Position numbers and translations under genes: made by a program
Notes under the pieces: model-generated
Databases searched by the model: none
Told to the model about the DNA's origin: nothing
The model's input: only the letters and a program-made list of their open reading frames with translations
Shown: positions 50,407 to 57,510 of the stretch, piece by piece
Layout of the letters: each line of letters begins with the position of its first letter
Position numbering within the stretch: position 1 is the first letter of the stretch
Source of the DNA: Planctomycetota bacterium
GTDB taxonomy: Bacteria > Planctomycetota > UBA1135 > UBA2386
Assembly (NCBI GenBank): GCA_020638695.1
Contig: JACKIB010000001.1
Coordinates: forward strand, 558,001-622,000
Reading direction: 5' to 3'
Length of the DNA stretch: 64,000 nucleotides

Positions 50407-51333
50407 CTATTCTTCGGCCGCAGCCTTGCGCTTGATCACGCCGCGCGCGCGCTTGGGCGGCGCTTCGGGGGCCGGGGGCTTGGGCTCCCAGGGCCCGTAG
50501 GCGGCGACCGGGTCGAGACCGCGCGCGTAGGCGACCAACCGCGCGAGTTCGTCGCGCATCCGGTCACGGGTCACGATGCGGTCGATCTGGCCCCGCTCCA
50601 GCAGGAACTCGGACCGCTGAAAGCCCTTCGGCAGCTCCTTCTTGATGGTGGTCGCGATCACGCGTGGACCGGCGAAGCCGATCAGCGCACCCGGTTCCGC
50701 CAGCAGCACATCGCACACCGACGCGAAGCTCGCGGTGACCCCGCCGGTGGTCGGGTGGGTCATCAGCGAGATCGAGAACCCGCCGCGGTCGTTGAGTTTC
50801 GACAGCGCGGCGCAAGTCTTGGCCATCTGCATCAGCGAGATCGGCCCTTCGTGCATGCGGGCGCCGCCCGAACAGGAGATCAGGATCACCGGCAGATCGC
50901 GCTCGATGCCGGTCTCGACCGCCAACGCGACCTTCTCGCCGACCACCGCGCCCATCGAGCCGCCCATGAACGCGAAGTTCATCACCGCGAGGACCACCGG
51001 GTGCCCCTTGATCTCGCAGGTCCCGGTCACGCAGGCGTCCTTCTCGCCGGTCTTCTTCTGCGTCGCCTTGAGTTTCTTGGCGTACGGCACCCGATCGACG
51101 AAGTGCAGCTTGTCCTCGGCCTCGAGCTTCAGGAACAGCTCGTCGAAGGTGCCCGGGTCGGCGGTCAACTCGATGCGCTCGCGCGCTGGCAGGGTGAAGT
51201 GGTAGCCGCAGCTCCCGCACACCCGGTGCTTGCTCTCGAATTCCTTGCGGAACAGCATCGAGCCGCACGCCTCGCACTTGATCCACAGCCCACCGGGCAT
51301 GTCCTTCTTCTTGCCGAACCTGGTCCAGGCCAT
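50407..51333 (-). CDS. accD: Acetyl-CoA carboxylase carboxyltransferase subunit beta
   Basis: Beta half of the carboxyltransferase that makes malonyl-CoA for fatty acid synthesis. 308 residues. The N-terminal zinc ribbon has Cys20, Cys23, Cys39 and Cys42 (CEAC...CGSC). The crotonase-like domain shows AVMNFAFMGGSMGAVVGEK, SCSGGARMHEG (oxyanion-forming glycines), THPTTGGVTASFA and GFAGPRVI. The C-terminus is a Pro/Lys/Ala-rich tail. It needs AccA, not found here. Placed between rpe and truD. Confidence 0.96.
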   Translation of the reverse strand: MAWTRFGKKKDMPGGLWIKCEACGSMLFRKEFESKHRVCGSCGYHFTLPARERIELTADPGTFDELFLKLEAEDKLHFVDRVPYAKKLKATQKKTGEKDACVTGTCEIKGHPVVLAVMNFAFMGGSMGAVVGEKVALAVETGIERDLPVILISCSGGARMHEGPISLMQMAKTCAALSKLNDRGGFSISLMTHPTTGGVTASFASVCDVLLAEPGALIGFAGPRVIATTIKKELPKGFQRSEFLLERGQIDRIVTRDRMRDELARLVAYARGLDPVAAYGPWEPKPPAPEAPPKRARGVIKRKAAAEE

Positions 51334-51480
51334 GGTTGTTCCTGTGTCGCCGCGGTCGCGAATGAGAGTTCGTGGATCTCGGAGATCGTAGCACCGCAGC
51401 CGAGCCGGGCGACCAGGGTTTCGACAGTCCGCGGAACCACCGACACCACGGGGCGGGCTCGGTCCGTGTCCCGAGCGAAC

Positions 51481-52173
51481 CTACCCCCGCGCCGTCGCCG
51501 CCAGGCGGCGCAGCTCGGCGATCCGCGCCGGCACGTCGGGCGCGGCGAACACCGCGGTTCCGGCGACGAACACATCGGTGCCGGCAGCGGCACACGCGCC
51601 GATGGTGTCGGGGGCGATCCCGCCGTCCATCTCGATCAGACCGGAAAAGCCGAGCGGGCCGCGCAGCGCGCGGACGTTGTCGAGCACCGCGGGCATGAAG
51701 CGCTGCCCGCCGAAGCCCGGAAACACGCTCATCACCAGCACCATGTCCAGGTGCGGCAAGAACGGGCGCAGCTGCTGCACGTCGGCATCGGGGTTGATCG
51801 CCATGCCGGCCTTGGCCCCGCGACCGCGGATCCGCTCGATCAGCTGCTGCGCGTCGCCGCGCTCCGCTACCTCGAGGTGGAAGGTCAGCACCGCGGCGCC
51901 GGCGTCGAGGAACGCGTCGGCGTACTGCCACGGGTCGGTGATCATCAGGTGCACGTCGAGCGGCTTGGTGGCCGCCTGATGGATCGCCGCGACCACCGGC
52001 GGGCCGATCGTCAGGTTGGGGACGAAGTGGCCGTCCATCACGTCGACGTGCAGCCAATCGGCCCCTGCCGCCTCGACCATCGCGATCTCGTCGCGCAGCC
52101 GAGCGAAGTCACAGGCGAGCAGCGAGGGCGCGATGGTGATCGCCGCCGGGGCGCGTTCCGCGGGACCGGCCAC
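51481..52173 (-). CDS. rpe: Ribulose-phosphate 3-epimerase
   Basis: Interconverts ribulose-5-phosphate and xylulose-5-phosphate in the pentose phosphate pathway. 230 residues of TIM barrel. IAPSLLACDFARL opens the barrel, WLHVDVMDGHFVPNLTIGP carries the catalytic Asp and metal ligands (His, Asp), DVHLMITDP, VMSVFPGFGGQRF and IEMDGGI with the second catalytic Asp. The start is a GTG one base after the pgk stop, so the two are tightly coupled. Confidence 0.95.
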   Translation of the reverse strand: MAGPAERAPAAITIAPSLLACDFARLRDEIAMVEAAGADWLHVDVMDGHFVPNLTIGPPVVAAIHQAATKPLDVHLMITDPWQYADAFLDAGAAVLTFHLEVAERGDAQQLIERIRGRGAKAGMAINPDADVQQLRPFLPHLDMVLVMSVFPGFGGQRFMPAVLDNVRALRGPLGFSGLIEMDGGIAPDTIGACAAAGTDVFVAGTAVFAAPDVPARIAELRRLAATARG

Positions 52174-52174
52174 C

Positions 52175-53347
52175 TCAGCGCAGCGCCGCGATGCCCGGCA
52201 GCACCTTGCCTTCGAGCAGCTCGAGGCTCGCGCCGCCGCCGGTCGAGACGTGATCGATGCGATCGCCGACGCCCAGCAGCTCGACCGCCGCGACCGAGTC
52301 GCCACCACCGACCAGGGACCACGCGTCGGCATCGGCCACCGCCTGGGCGATCTGCTCGGTGCCGAGTCGGAACGCGCGCATCTCGAACACGCCCATCGGC
52401 CCGTTCCACACGATGGTCTTGGCACCCCCGATCGCAGCGCGGTAGCGCGCCACGGTCTGCGGTCCGATGTCCAGGCCCATCAGCGGATCGGGAATGCCCG
52501 GCCCCTGGATGCTGGTCGTCGCGTCCGCTTTCAGCTCGGCGGCGCACACGTGGTCGCTCGGCAGCAGCAGGTCGACGCCCTTCTGCTGCGCCAAGCGCAG
52601 CGTCTCCGCAGCCGCGACGAGCAAGTCGCGCTCGCACAGCGACGCACCGATCTCGATGCCCTGCGCGGCGAGGAAGGTGTAGGCCATCGCCCCGCCGACC
52701 AGGATCGTGTCGACCTTGTCGAGCAGGTTGCGGATCACCGGCAGCTTGTCGCTGACCTTGGCCCCGCCCAGGATCGCCACGACCGGCCGCGCCGGTTCGT
52801 CGAGCAAACGATCGAATGCGCGGATCTCCGCGGCGAGCAGCAAGCCGGCGGCCGAGGGCAGGTAGTCCGGCACCCCGGACACACTGGCGTGCGCGCGGTG
52901 CGCGGCTCCGAACGCGTCGTCGACGTACACGTCGCCGAGCTCCGCCAACGACTTGGCGAACGCCGGGTCGCCGTCGGTCTCCTCGGGGTGGAACCGGAGG
53001 TTCTCGACCAGCAGCACTTCGTCGGCTTGCAGCGCCCGCGAAGCCTCGACGGCCGCCGGGCCGATGCAGGTGTCGCAGTAGCGGACCGGCACGCCGAGCA
53101 ACTCACCCAACCGCGCCCCCGCGGGACGCAGCCGCATACTCTCGACCACCTTGCCCTTGGGCCGCCCGAGGTGCGACATCAGGATCGGCCGGCCACCAGC
53201 CTCGAGGATCGCGCGGATCGTCGGCACCGCGGCGCGGATGCGCGCATCGCTGGTCACTTGGCGGTGCTCATCCAGCGGCACGTTGAAGTCCACTCGCACC
53301 AGTACGCGCTTGTCGCGCAGGTCGAGATCGGCGAGCTGCTTGACCAT
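52175..53347 (-). CDS. pgk: Phosphoglycerate kinase
   Basis: Makes ATP from 1,3-bisphosphoglycerate. 390 residues. The N-terminal substrate site RVLVRVDFNVPLDE, then PILMSHLGRPKG with the conserved basic residues, VYVDDAFGAAHRAHAS, ILGGAKVSDK at the domain hinge and a C-terminal nucleotide loop (VSTGGGASLELLEG). Everything is in the expected order. It lies 36 bases after gap and one base before rpe. Confidence 0.97.
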   Translation of the reverse strand: MVKQLADLDLRDKRVLVRVDFNVPLDEHRQVTSDARIRAAVPTIRAILEAGGRPILMSHLGRPKGKVVESMRLRPAGARLGELLGVPVRYCDTCIGPAAVEASRALQADEVLLVENLRFHPEETDGDPAFAKSLAELGDVYVDDAFGAAHRAHASVSGVPDYLPSAAGLLLAAEIRAFDRLLDEPARPVVAILGGAKVSDKLPVIRNLLDKVDTILVGGAMAYTFLAAQGIEIGASLCERDLLVAAAETLRLAQQKGVDLLLPSDHVCAAELKADATTSIQGPGIPDPLMGLDIGPQTVARYRAAIGGAKTIVWNGPMGVFEMRAFRLGTEQIAQAVADADAWSLVGGGDSVAAVELLGVGDRIDHVSTGGGASLELLEGKVLPGIAALR

Positions 53348-53383
53348 GTCGGTGTCGCGGTCGGTCGGTTGGCGCGTCGAGGA

Positions 53384-54391
53384 TCAGCCGAGGCCGTGGG
53401 CCTTCGCCATCAGGTCGACCACGCGGTTGCTGTAGCCCCACTCGTTGTCGTACCAACTGACGACCTTCACCATCTTGCCGCCGTCCATCGACATGGTCGA
53501 CGCGCCGTCGACCACCGAGCTGTGCGCGTCGTGCACGATGTCCGACGAGACGATCGGGTCCTCGGTGTAGCACAGGATCCCCTTGAGCGGCCCCTCCGCG
53601 GCAGCGCGCAGCGCCGCGTTGACCTCGTCCTTGCTGGCTGGTTTGGTCAAGTTGGCCACCAGATCCACCACCGAGCCGTCCGGCACCGGGACGCGCAGCG
53701 CGAAGCCGTCGAGCTTGCCGTTGAGCGACGGAATCACCTGGCCGACCGCGCGCGCCGCGCCGGTCGTCGTGGGGATGATGTTCGCCGCGCCGGCCCGCGC
53801 CCGACGCAGGTCGCTGTGGATCATGTCGGCGATCCGCTGGTCGTTGGTGTAGGCGTGCACGGTGGTCATCAGACCGCGCTCGATGCCGAACGCCTCGTGG
53901 AGCACCTTCGCCATCGGCGCCAGACAGTTGGTGGTGCAGGACGCGTTGGAGATGACCCGGTGCTTGGCCTCGAGCACGTGCTCGTTCACGCCCATCACCA
54001 CCATCGCATCGATCGCGCCCTTGGGCGGCACGGTCAGCAGCACGCGCTTGGCGCCCGCGTTGACGTGCTTCATGCAAGCCTCTTGCGTGGCGAAGAACCC
54101 GGTGGACTCGACCACGAAGTCGATCTTGTGCTCGCCCCACGGCAGGCTCCCCGGGTCCTTCTCGGAGAACACCCGCACGGTCTTGCCGTCGACCTGCATC
54201 TGCCCCTCGGAACTCGACACCGAGCCGCCGTAGCGGCCGTGCACGCTGTCGTACTTCAGCAGGTGCGCCAACGAACCGGCGGGAGCCAGATCGTTGATCG
54301 CCACCACTTCGAAGCCGGATCGCTCCTGCAGGACACGGAACACCAGGCGGCCGATGCGCCCGAAACCATTGATCGCTACCCTGATCGCCAT
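53384..54391 (-). CDS. gap: Glyceraldehyde-3-phosphate dehydrogenase, type I
   Basis: Oxidises and phosphorylates glyceraldehyde-3-phosphate with NAD(P). 335 residues. The N-terminal Rossmann motif is INGFGRIGRLVFR. The catalytic cysteine sits in SNASCTTNCLAP with its partner His in the later VHDAHSS-type region; the S-loop has TTTGAARAVGQVIPSLNGKLDGFALRVPVPDGS; the C-terminus WYDNEWGYSNRVVDLM is invariant in the family. First gene of the gap-pgk-rpe-accD-truD series, divergent from tilS. Confidence 0.97.
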   Translation of the reverse strand: MAIRVAINGFGRIGRLVFRVLQERSGFEVVAINDLAPAGSLAHLLKYDSVHGRYGGSVSSSEGQMQVDGKTVRVFSEKDPGSLPWGEHKIDFVVESTGFFATQEACMKHVNAGAKRVLLTVPPKGAIDAMVVMGVNEHVLEAKHRVISNASCTTNCLAPMAKVLHEAFGIERGLMTTVHAYTNDQRIADMIHSDLRRARAGAANIIPTTTGAARAVGQVIPSLNGKLDGFALRVPVPDGSVVDLVANLTKPASKDEVNAALRAAAEGPLKGILCYTEDPIVSSDIVHDAHSSVVDGASTMSMDGGKMVKVVSWYDNEWGYSNRVVDLMAKAHGLG

Positions 54392-54469
54392 GGGGGAAAA
54401 ACTCTGTGCAGTGGGTCGGCGGGCAACAGCGCTCGAGGGTCGTGCACCCAGCCCGGCCGGCCCGGATCG

Positions 54470-54497
54470 AGAGCGCTAACATATAGCGGCCCGTCGG
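54470..54497. promoter_or_regulatory. AT-rich stretch, possible promoter core in the gap/tilS divergent region
   Basis: The sequence CTAACATATAGC around 54477-54488 is the only AT-rich patch in this 106-base divergent intergenic region. Read on the minus strand, TATATG has a TTGGTA sixteen bases upstream (inside the start of tilS), which would serve gap. Read on the plus strand, CATATA lies a short distance before tilS. A call by eye; not strong. Confidence 0.25.
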
Positions 54498-55910
54498 ATG
54501 GTACCAATGGAACTCCGCGACCAGCTGCAGCAAACCGTGGCCGCGTGCCTGCGCCGCCATGCCATCGGCGGCGCCGGTGCGCCGGTGCTGTTGGCGTTGT
54601 CGGGTGGCCGCGACTCCACCGCGCTGGCCGCAGTGGCGAGCGCGCTGGCCCGCGGCGGTGCACTACCGGGCGGGCTCGCCGCAGCCCACGTCGACCACCG
54701 AATCCACCCGCGGAGCCGCGCGGCCGCGGCGTGCGTCGCGACGCTGTGTCGTCGGCTCGAGGTGCCGCTGACGGTGATCGCCCTGCGGGGGGTGGCCGCC
54801 GACGAAGCCGCGCTGCGGCAAGCGCGCTACCACGCCCTGCGGCGCGTGGCGCACGAGCGCGGGGCGTGCGCGGTCTTGACGGCGCACCACGCGGACGACG
54901 ACCTCGAGACTCTGCTGTTCCGCCTGCTGCGGGGCACCGGGATCCGCGGACTCTGCGGCATTCCCGAGCTCCGTCGACTCGACGAGGACCTCCCGGTAGT
55001 CCGCCCACTGCTCGGCGTCCGAGCGGTGGCGCTGCACGAGCTGGTCGGCCAATTGCAGCTGCCGTGGCTCGAGGACCCGACCAACCAGGATCTGCGCTAC
55101 GCGCGGAACGCGCTGCGCCACTCCCTCATGCCGCGCCTGCGCCAACAGCTCGGCGCCGGGTTCGACCGCTCCCTGCAGACGATCCTCCGCCAGGCTCGCG
55201 CCCGATACTCGGAATTGCAGGGGCACGCCGCGACCCTGCTGGAGCAGCAGGCGCGCTTTCCGACCCCCTGGCGGGCCGAACTCCGACTGCCGCCGGCGCT
55301 CGACCCGCAGGTGCTGCAGGAGGCGTGCTGCGCGGTGCACGAACGCCTGCACTCGAGCGGCCGGCGCCCGGAGTGGAGCTGGGTCGAGCGGGCCACCGCT
55401 CTGCGCGGCGAGGCCGCGGGACAGCGGGTCGACGGTCCGGGTAGGGTGTTGGTGGAGCGGACCCGCGAGGGTCTGCTGTTCCTCGATCCCGGGGAAGCAG
55501 GGGTCGCGCCCCCGACCGCCCTGCCGCTGGCCGAAGGCGACCCGACGCGGTTCGGCTCGACGGAGTGGTCGGTGACCGTGCGGCGGGTCGCCACCCACGC
55601 GGTCGACCCTGCAGCGGGGCGGCGCGACCGCGACACGGCCTGGCTCGATCCTTCGAGCGCACCTGGCCCGTGGCGGGTGCGGGCCGCCAAACCGGGGGAT
55701 CGCTTCTGGCCGCTCGGGGCCCCCGGCCCGGTTGAGCTGCGGCGCTTCTTCCAGGCCCGCCACGTGCCGCGCTTCGACCGGGTCCGCTTGCCCCTGGTGG
55801 TCGATCGAGACGACCGCATCCTGTGGGTGTCGGGGGTGGAGATCGGTCACCCCCACCGGGCCACCGCAGCCAGTCGGGAGCTGCGCGAACTACACTTGGC
55901 CGTCGGCTGA
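54498..55910 (+). CDS. tilS: tRNA(Ile)-lysidine synthase
   Basis: Makes lysidine at the wobble base of the tRNA that reads AUA. 470 residues. The PP-loop is LSGGRDST (35-41; Arg where Gly, Val or Leu is common), followed by AAHVDHRIHPRS, VLTAHHADDDLETLLFRLLRGTGIRGLCGIP and WLEDPTNQDLRYARNALRH, all diagnostic. A C-terminal domain with PVELRRFFQARHVPRFDR, LPLVVDRDDRILWVSGVEIG completes the long TilS form. A second ATG at 54507 (MELRDQ) is an alternative start. Confidence 0.95.
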   Translation: MVPMELRDQLQQTVAACLRRHAIGGAGAPVLLALSGGRDSTALAAVASALARGGALPGGLAAAHVDHRIHPRSRAAAACVATLCRRLEVPLTVIALRGVAADEAALRQARYHALRRVAHERGACAVLTAHHADDDLETLLFRLLRGTGIRGLCGIPELRRLDEDLPVVRPLLGVRAVALHELVGQLQLPWLEDPTNQDLRYARNALRHSLMPRLRQQLGAGFDRSLQTILRQARARYSELQGHAATLLEQQARFPTPWRAELRLPPALDPQVLQEACCAVHERLHSSGRRPEWSWVERATALRGEAAGQRVDGPGRVLVERTREGLLFLDPGEAGVAPPTALPLAEGDPTRFGSTEWSVTVRRVATHAVDPAAGRRDRDTAWLDPSSAPGPWRVRAAKPGDRFWPLGAPGPVELRRFFQARHVPRFDRVRLPLVVDRDDRILWVSGVEIGHPHRATAASRELRELHLAVG

Positions 55911-55925
55911 GCAGTCGCAGCAGCG

Positions 55926-55953
55926 CGCACCAGCTGCCCGCAGCGCTGGTGCG
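55926..55953. terminator. Hairpin between tilS and the convergent phosphatase gene
   Basis: CGCACCAGC and GCTGGTGCG form a perfect 9-bp stem with a ten-base loop, 16 bases after the tilS stop. No T-tract. Probably the shared end of the two convergent transcripts. Confidence 0.5.
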
Positions 55954-55975
55954 GCGGCCGCGACCGCGCGCACCG

Positions 55976-57004
55976 TCAGTTGCGGTACTTCTTGTGGCAC
56001 TTGCTGCAGGTGCCTTCCAGGTTGCGGAACGCGTCGGCAACGGCGGCGGTCGAACCGCGACCGCCCGACAGGGCCTGCACCGCGGCCTGCAGTGCCACCG
56101 CCTGCTCGTGACCCTTCAGCATCCACTGTTGGAAGTCGGCCGGCTTTCCGCGCACCTCGTCGAGTTTGGTCGCTTGGTCGAACAAACCCTGCAGCACCGC
56201 GACCTCGTTCAGCGAGTTCAGGTCCGGGTGCCCCGGGTCCCTGAGCCAACCGTGCTTCCTGGCGGCCTTCAGGTGATCGTGGGCCCGAGCGATCCGCACC
56301 ATCGCGCCGGCGACCCCCTCCAGCGGACTCGCGGACGGGAAATCCCACCGGAAAGCCTCGGTCCGCCCGGCGCTCGGGATCTCGCCACAGGCGATCACCT
56401 GGTAGAGCCCTTCGTAGCTCTTCGATGTGCCGCAGCGTCGCATCTCGGCGATCGCCTGTTGGCGGGGGATGCCGTCGAGCACCAAGCGTCCGATCGCCGC
56501 CGCCGCGGGACCGCGGTGCTGACCGTGGAAACAGTGCACGTAGAAGGGTCCCTGCTGGTCGCGGAAGGTCTTGGCGATCTTCAACCGCTCCTGCTCGGTG
56601 ATCCCCTTGTACTGGATCGGGACGTGCACGTAGCGCATCCCGTACTTGGCCGCCATCGCGGCATCGGGCACCTTGCCGTCGACCGACAGGATGGTGTGGA
56701 TCCCCATCTTCTGCAGCCGTCGGAACGCCTCCTCGGTGTGCGGCTCGCCACCCGACACGATCGCCGAGCTGAGGGAGTAGACGTTGTGCAGGTCTTCGTG
56801 GTGGTCCGGCTTGGTCGGCGCGAGCGAGATCCGACCCGCGGCCTCGTACGCGGTGCCGCCGAGTTCGGCGAGTGGGGCCGGCACCGCAACGGCACGGCTG
56901 GCGGCCCTGGTGGCTGGATCCTCGGGGGTGGTGCGCGCCGGGTTGGCACACCCCATGAGGAGCGTGCCGATCAGCAGGAGCGAACGCGAGTGCGGTGAGA
57001 ACAT
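55976..57004 (-). CDS. Lipoprotein with Cys-dependent protein phosphatase-like domain and C-terminal haem c motif
   Basis: 342 residues. Lipobox LLMGC (Cys19). A tyrosine/dual-specificity phosphatase-like domain covers about 75-210: NVYSLSSAIVSGGEPHTEEAFRRLQKMGIHTILSVDG (possible general acid Asp109), then the signature loop VHCFHGQHRG with nucleophile Cys158 and Arg164 (CX5R), and a QAIAEMRRCGTSK helix. The C-terminal ~110 residues are helical (DHLKAARKHGW, HEQAVALQAAVQAL) and end in CSKCHKKYRN (Cys333, Cys336, His337), as at the end of cytochrome c-prime-like bundles. The combination on an exported protein is unusual. Role unknown. The start fits the lipoprotein signal. Confidence 0.82.
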   Translation of the reverse strand: MFSPHSRSLLLIGTLLMGCANPARTTPEDPATRAASRAVAVPAPLAELGGTAYEAAGRISLAPTKPDHHEDLHNVYSLSSAIVSGGEPHTEEAFRRLQKMGIHTILSVDGKVPDAAMAAKYGMRYVHVPIQYKGITEQERLKIAKTFRDQQGPFYVHCFHGQHRGPAAAAIGRLVLDGIPRQQAIAEMRRCGTSKSYEGLYQVIACGEIPSAGRTEAFRWDFPSASPLEGVAGAMVRIARAHDHLKAARKHGWLRDPGHPDLNSLNEVAVLQGLFDQATKLDEVRGKPADFQQWMLKGHEQAVALQAAVQALSGGRGSTAAVADAFRNLEGTCSKCHKKYRN

Positions 57005-57510
57005 CGGGCTGGACAGAGCAGGGAGCTGTGGGGTCTTCAGGGCTGCCGGGCGCGGGAGCATGCCGCGCGGGCGCCCGACCCTAGACAACTCTCGTACCAC
57101 CGATGCAGTTTCTCCCGAAGTCGACGAAGGCCAAGGCCTTGCGCCGCGCTCCCAGGTCCGCGCCACGCCCCGAGGCGGAGCAAAGCGTTCCCCGTACCCC
57201 CCAACTTCGCGAATCCGCGACAACGATGCCTGACCAGGACGGAAGAGGACGCAGTCCTCCGGGCCATCGCCGGGCCGCGGCCGGAGACGGAGACCCGGCG
57301 CGAGAATCCCGGTGTCGTGCGGCCCCGGCCCCGAGGCTCGCTCCAGCGCGTGGACACGGGTGTTCGGCCCGGCCTCGGCGAAGCGGTCGCGGCGAATCCC
57401 CTGCACCTCGACCCGAATGGTGGCGCGGGTCGTCGGGCTCCGTCATACTGAGCTTCACGGTCTGCGCGTGACCCCTCTCGCGATTCCTGCGCCGGCGGAC
57501 CGCGGCACCC
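57005..57510. other. Long intergenic region between divergent genes
   Basis: About 500 bases between the phosphatase-like lipoprotein and the FHA kinase. Several frames are open (for example 57103-57471 on the plus strand), but their composition is Arg/Pro/Ala noise and no domain is visible. Both promoters should be here; I see no reliable core elements or repeats. Confidence 0.4.

Noticed and set aside
52016..55444. Long plus-strand open frame (about 1,140 codons)
   Set aside because: Antisense to rpe, pgk and gap and out of frame with tilS; composition is His/Arg/Asp-rich noise.
57103..57471. Plus-strand open frame upstream of the FHA kinase
   Set aside because: Arg/Pro/Ala-rich translation with no family resemblance; better treated as non-coding leader.
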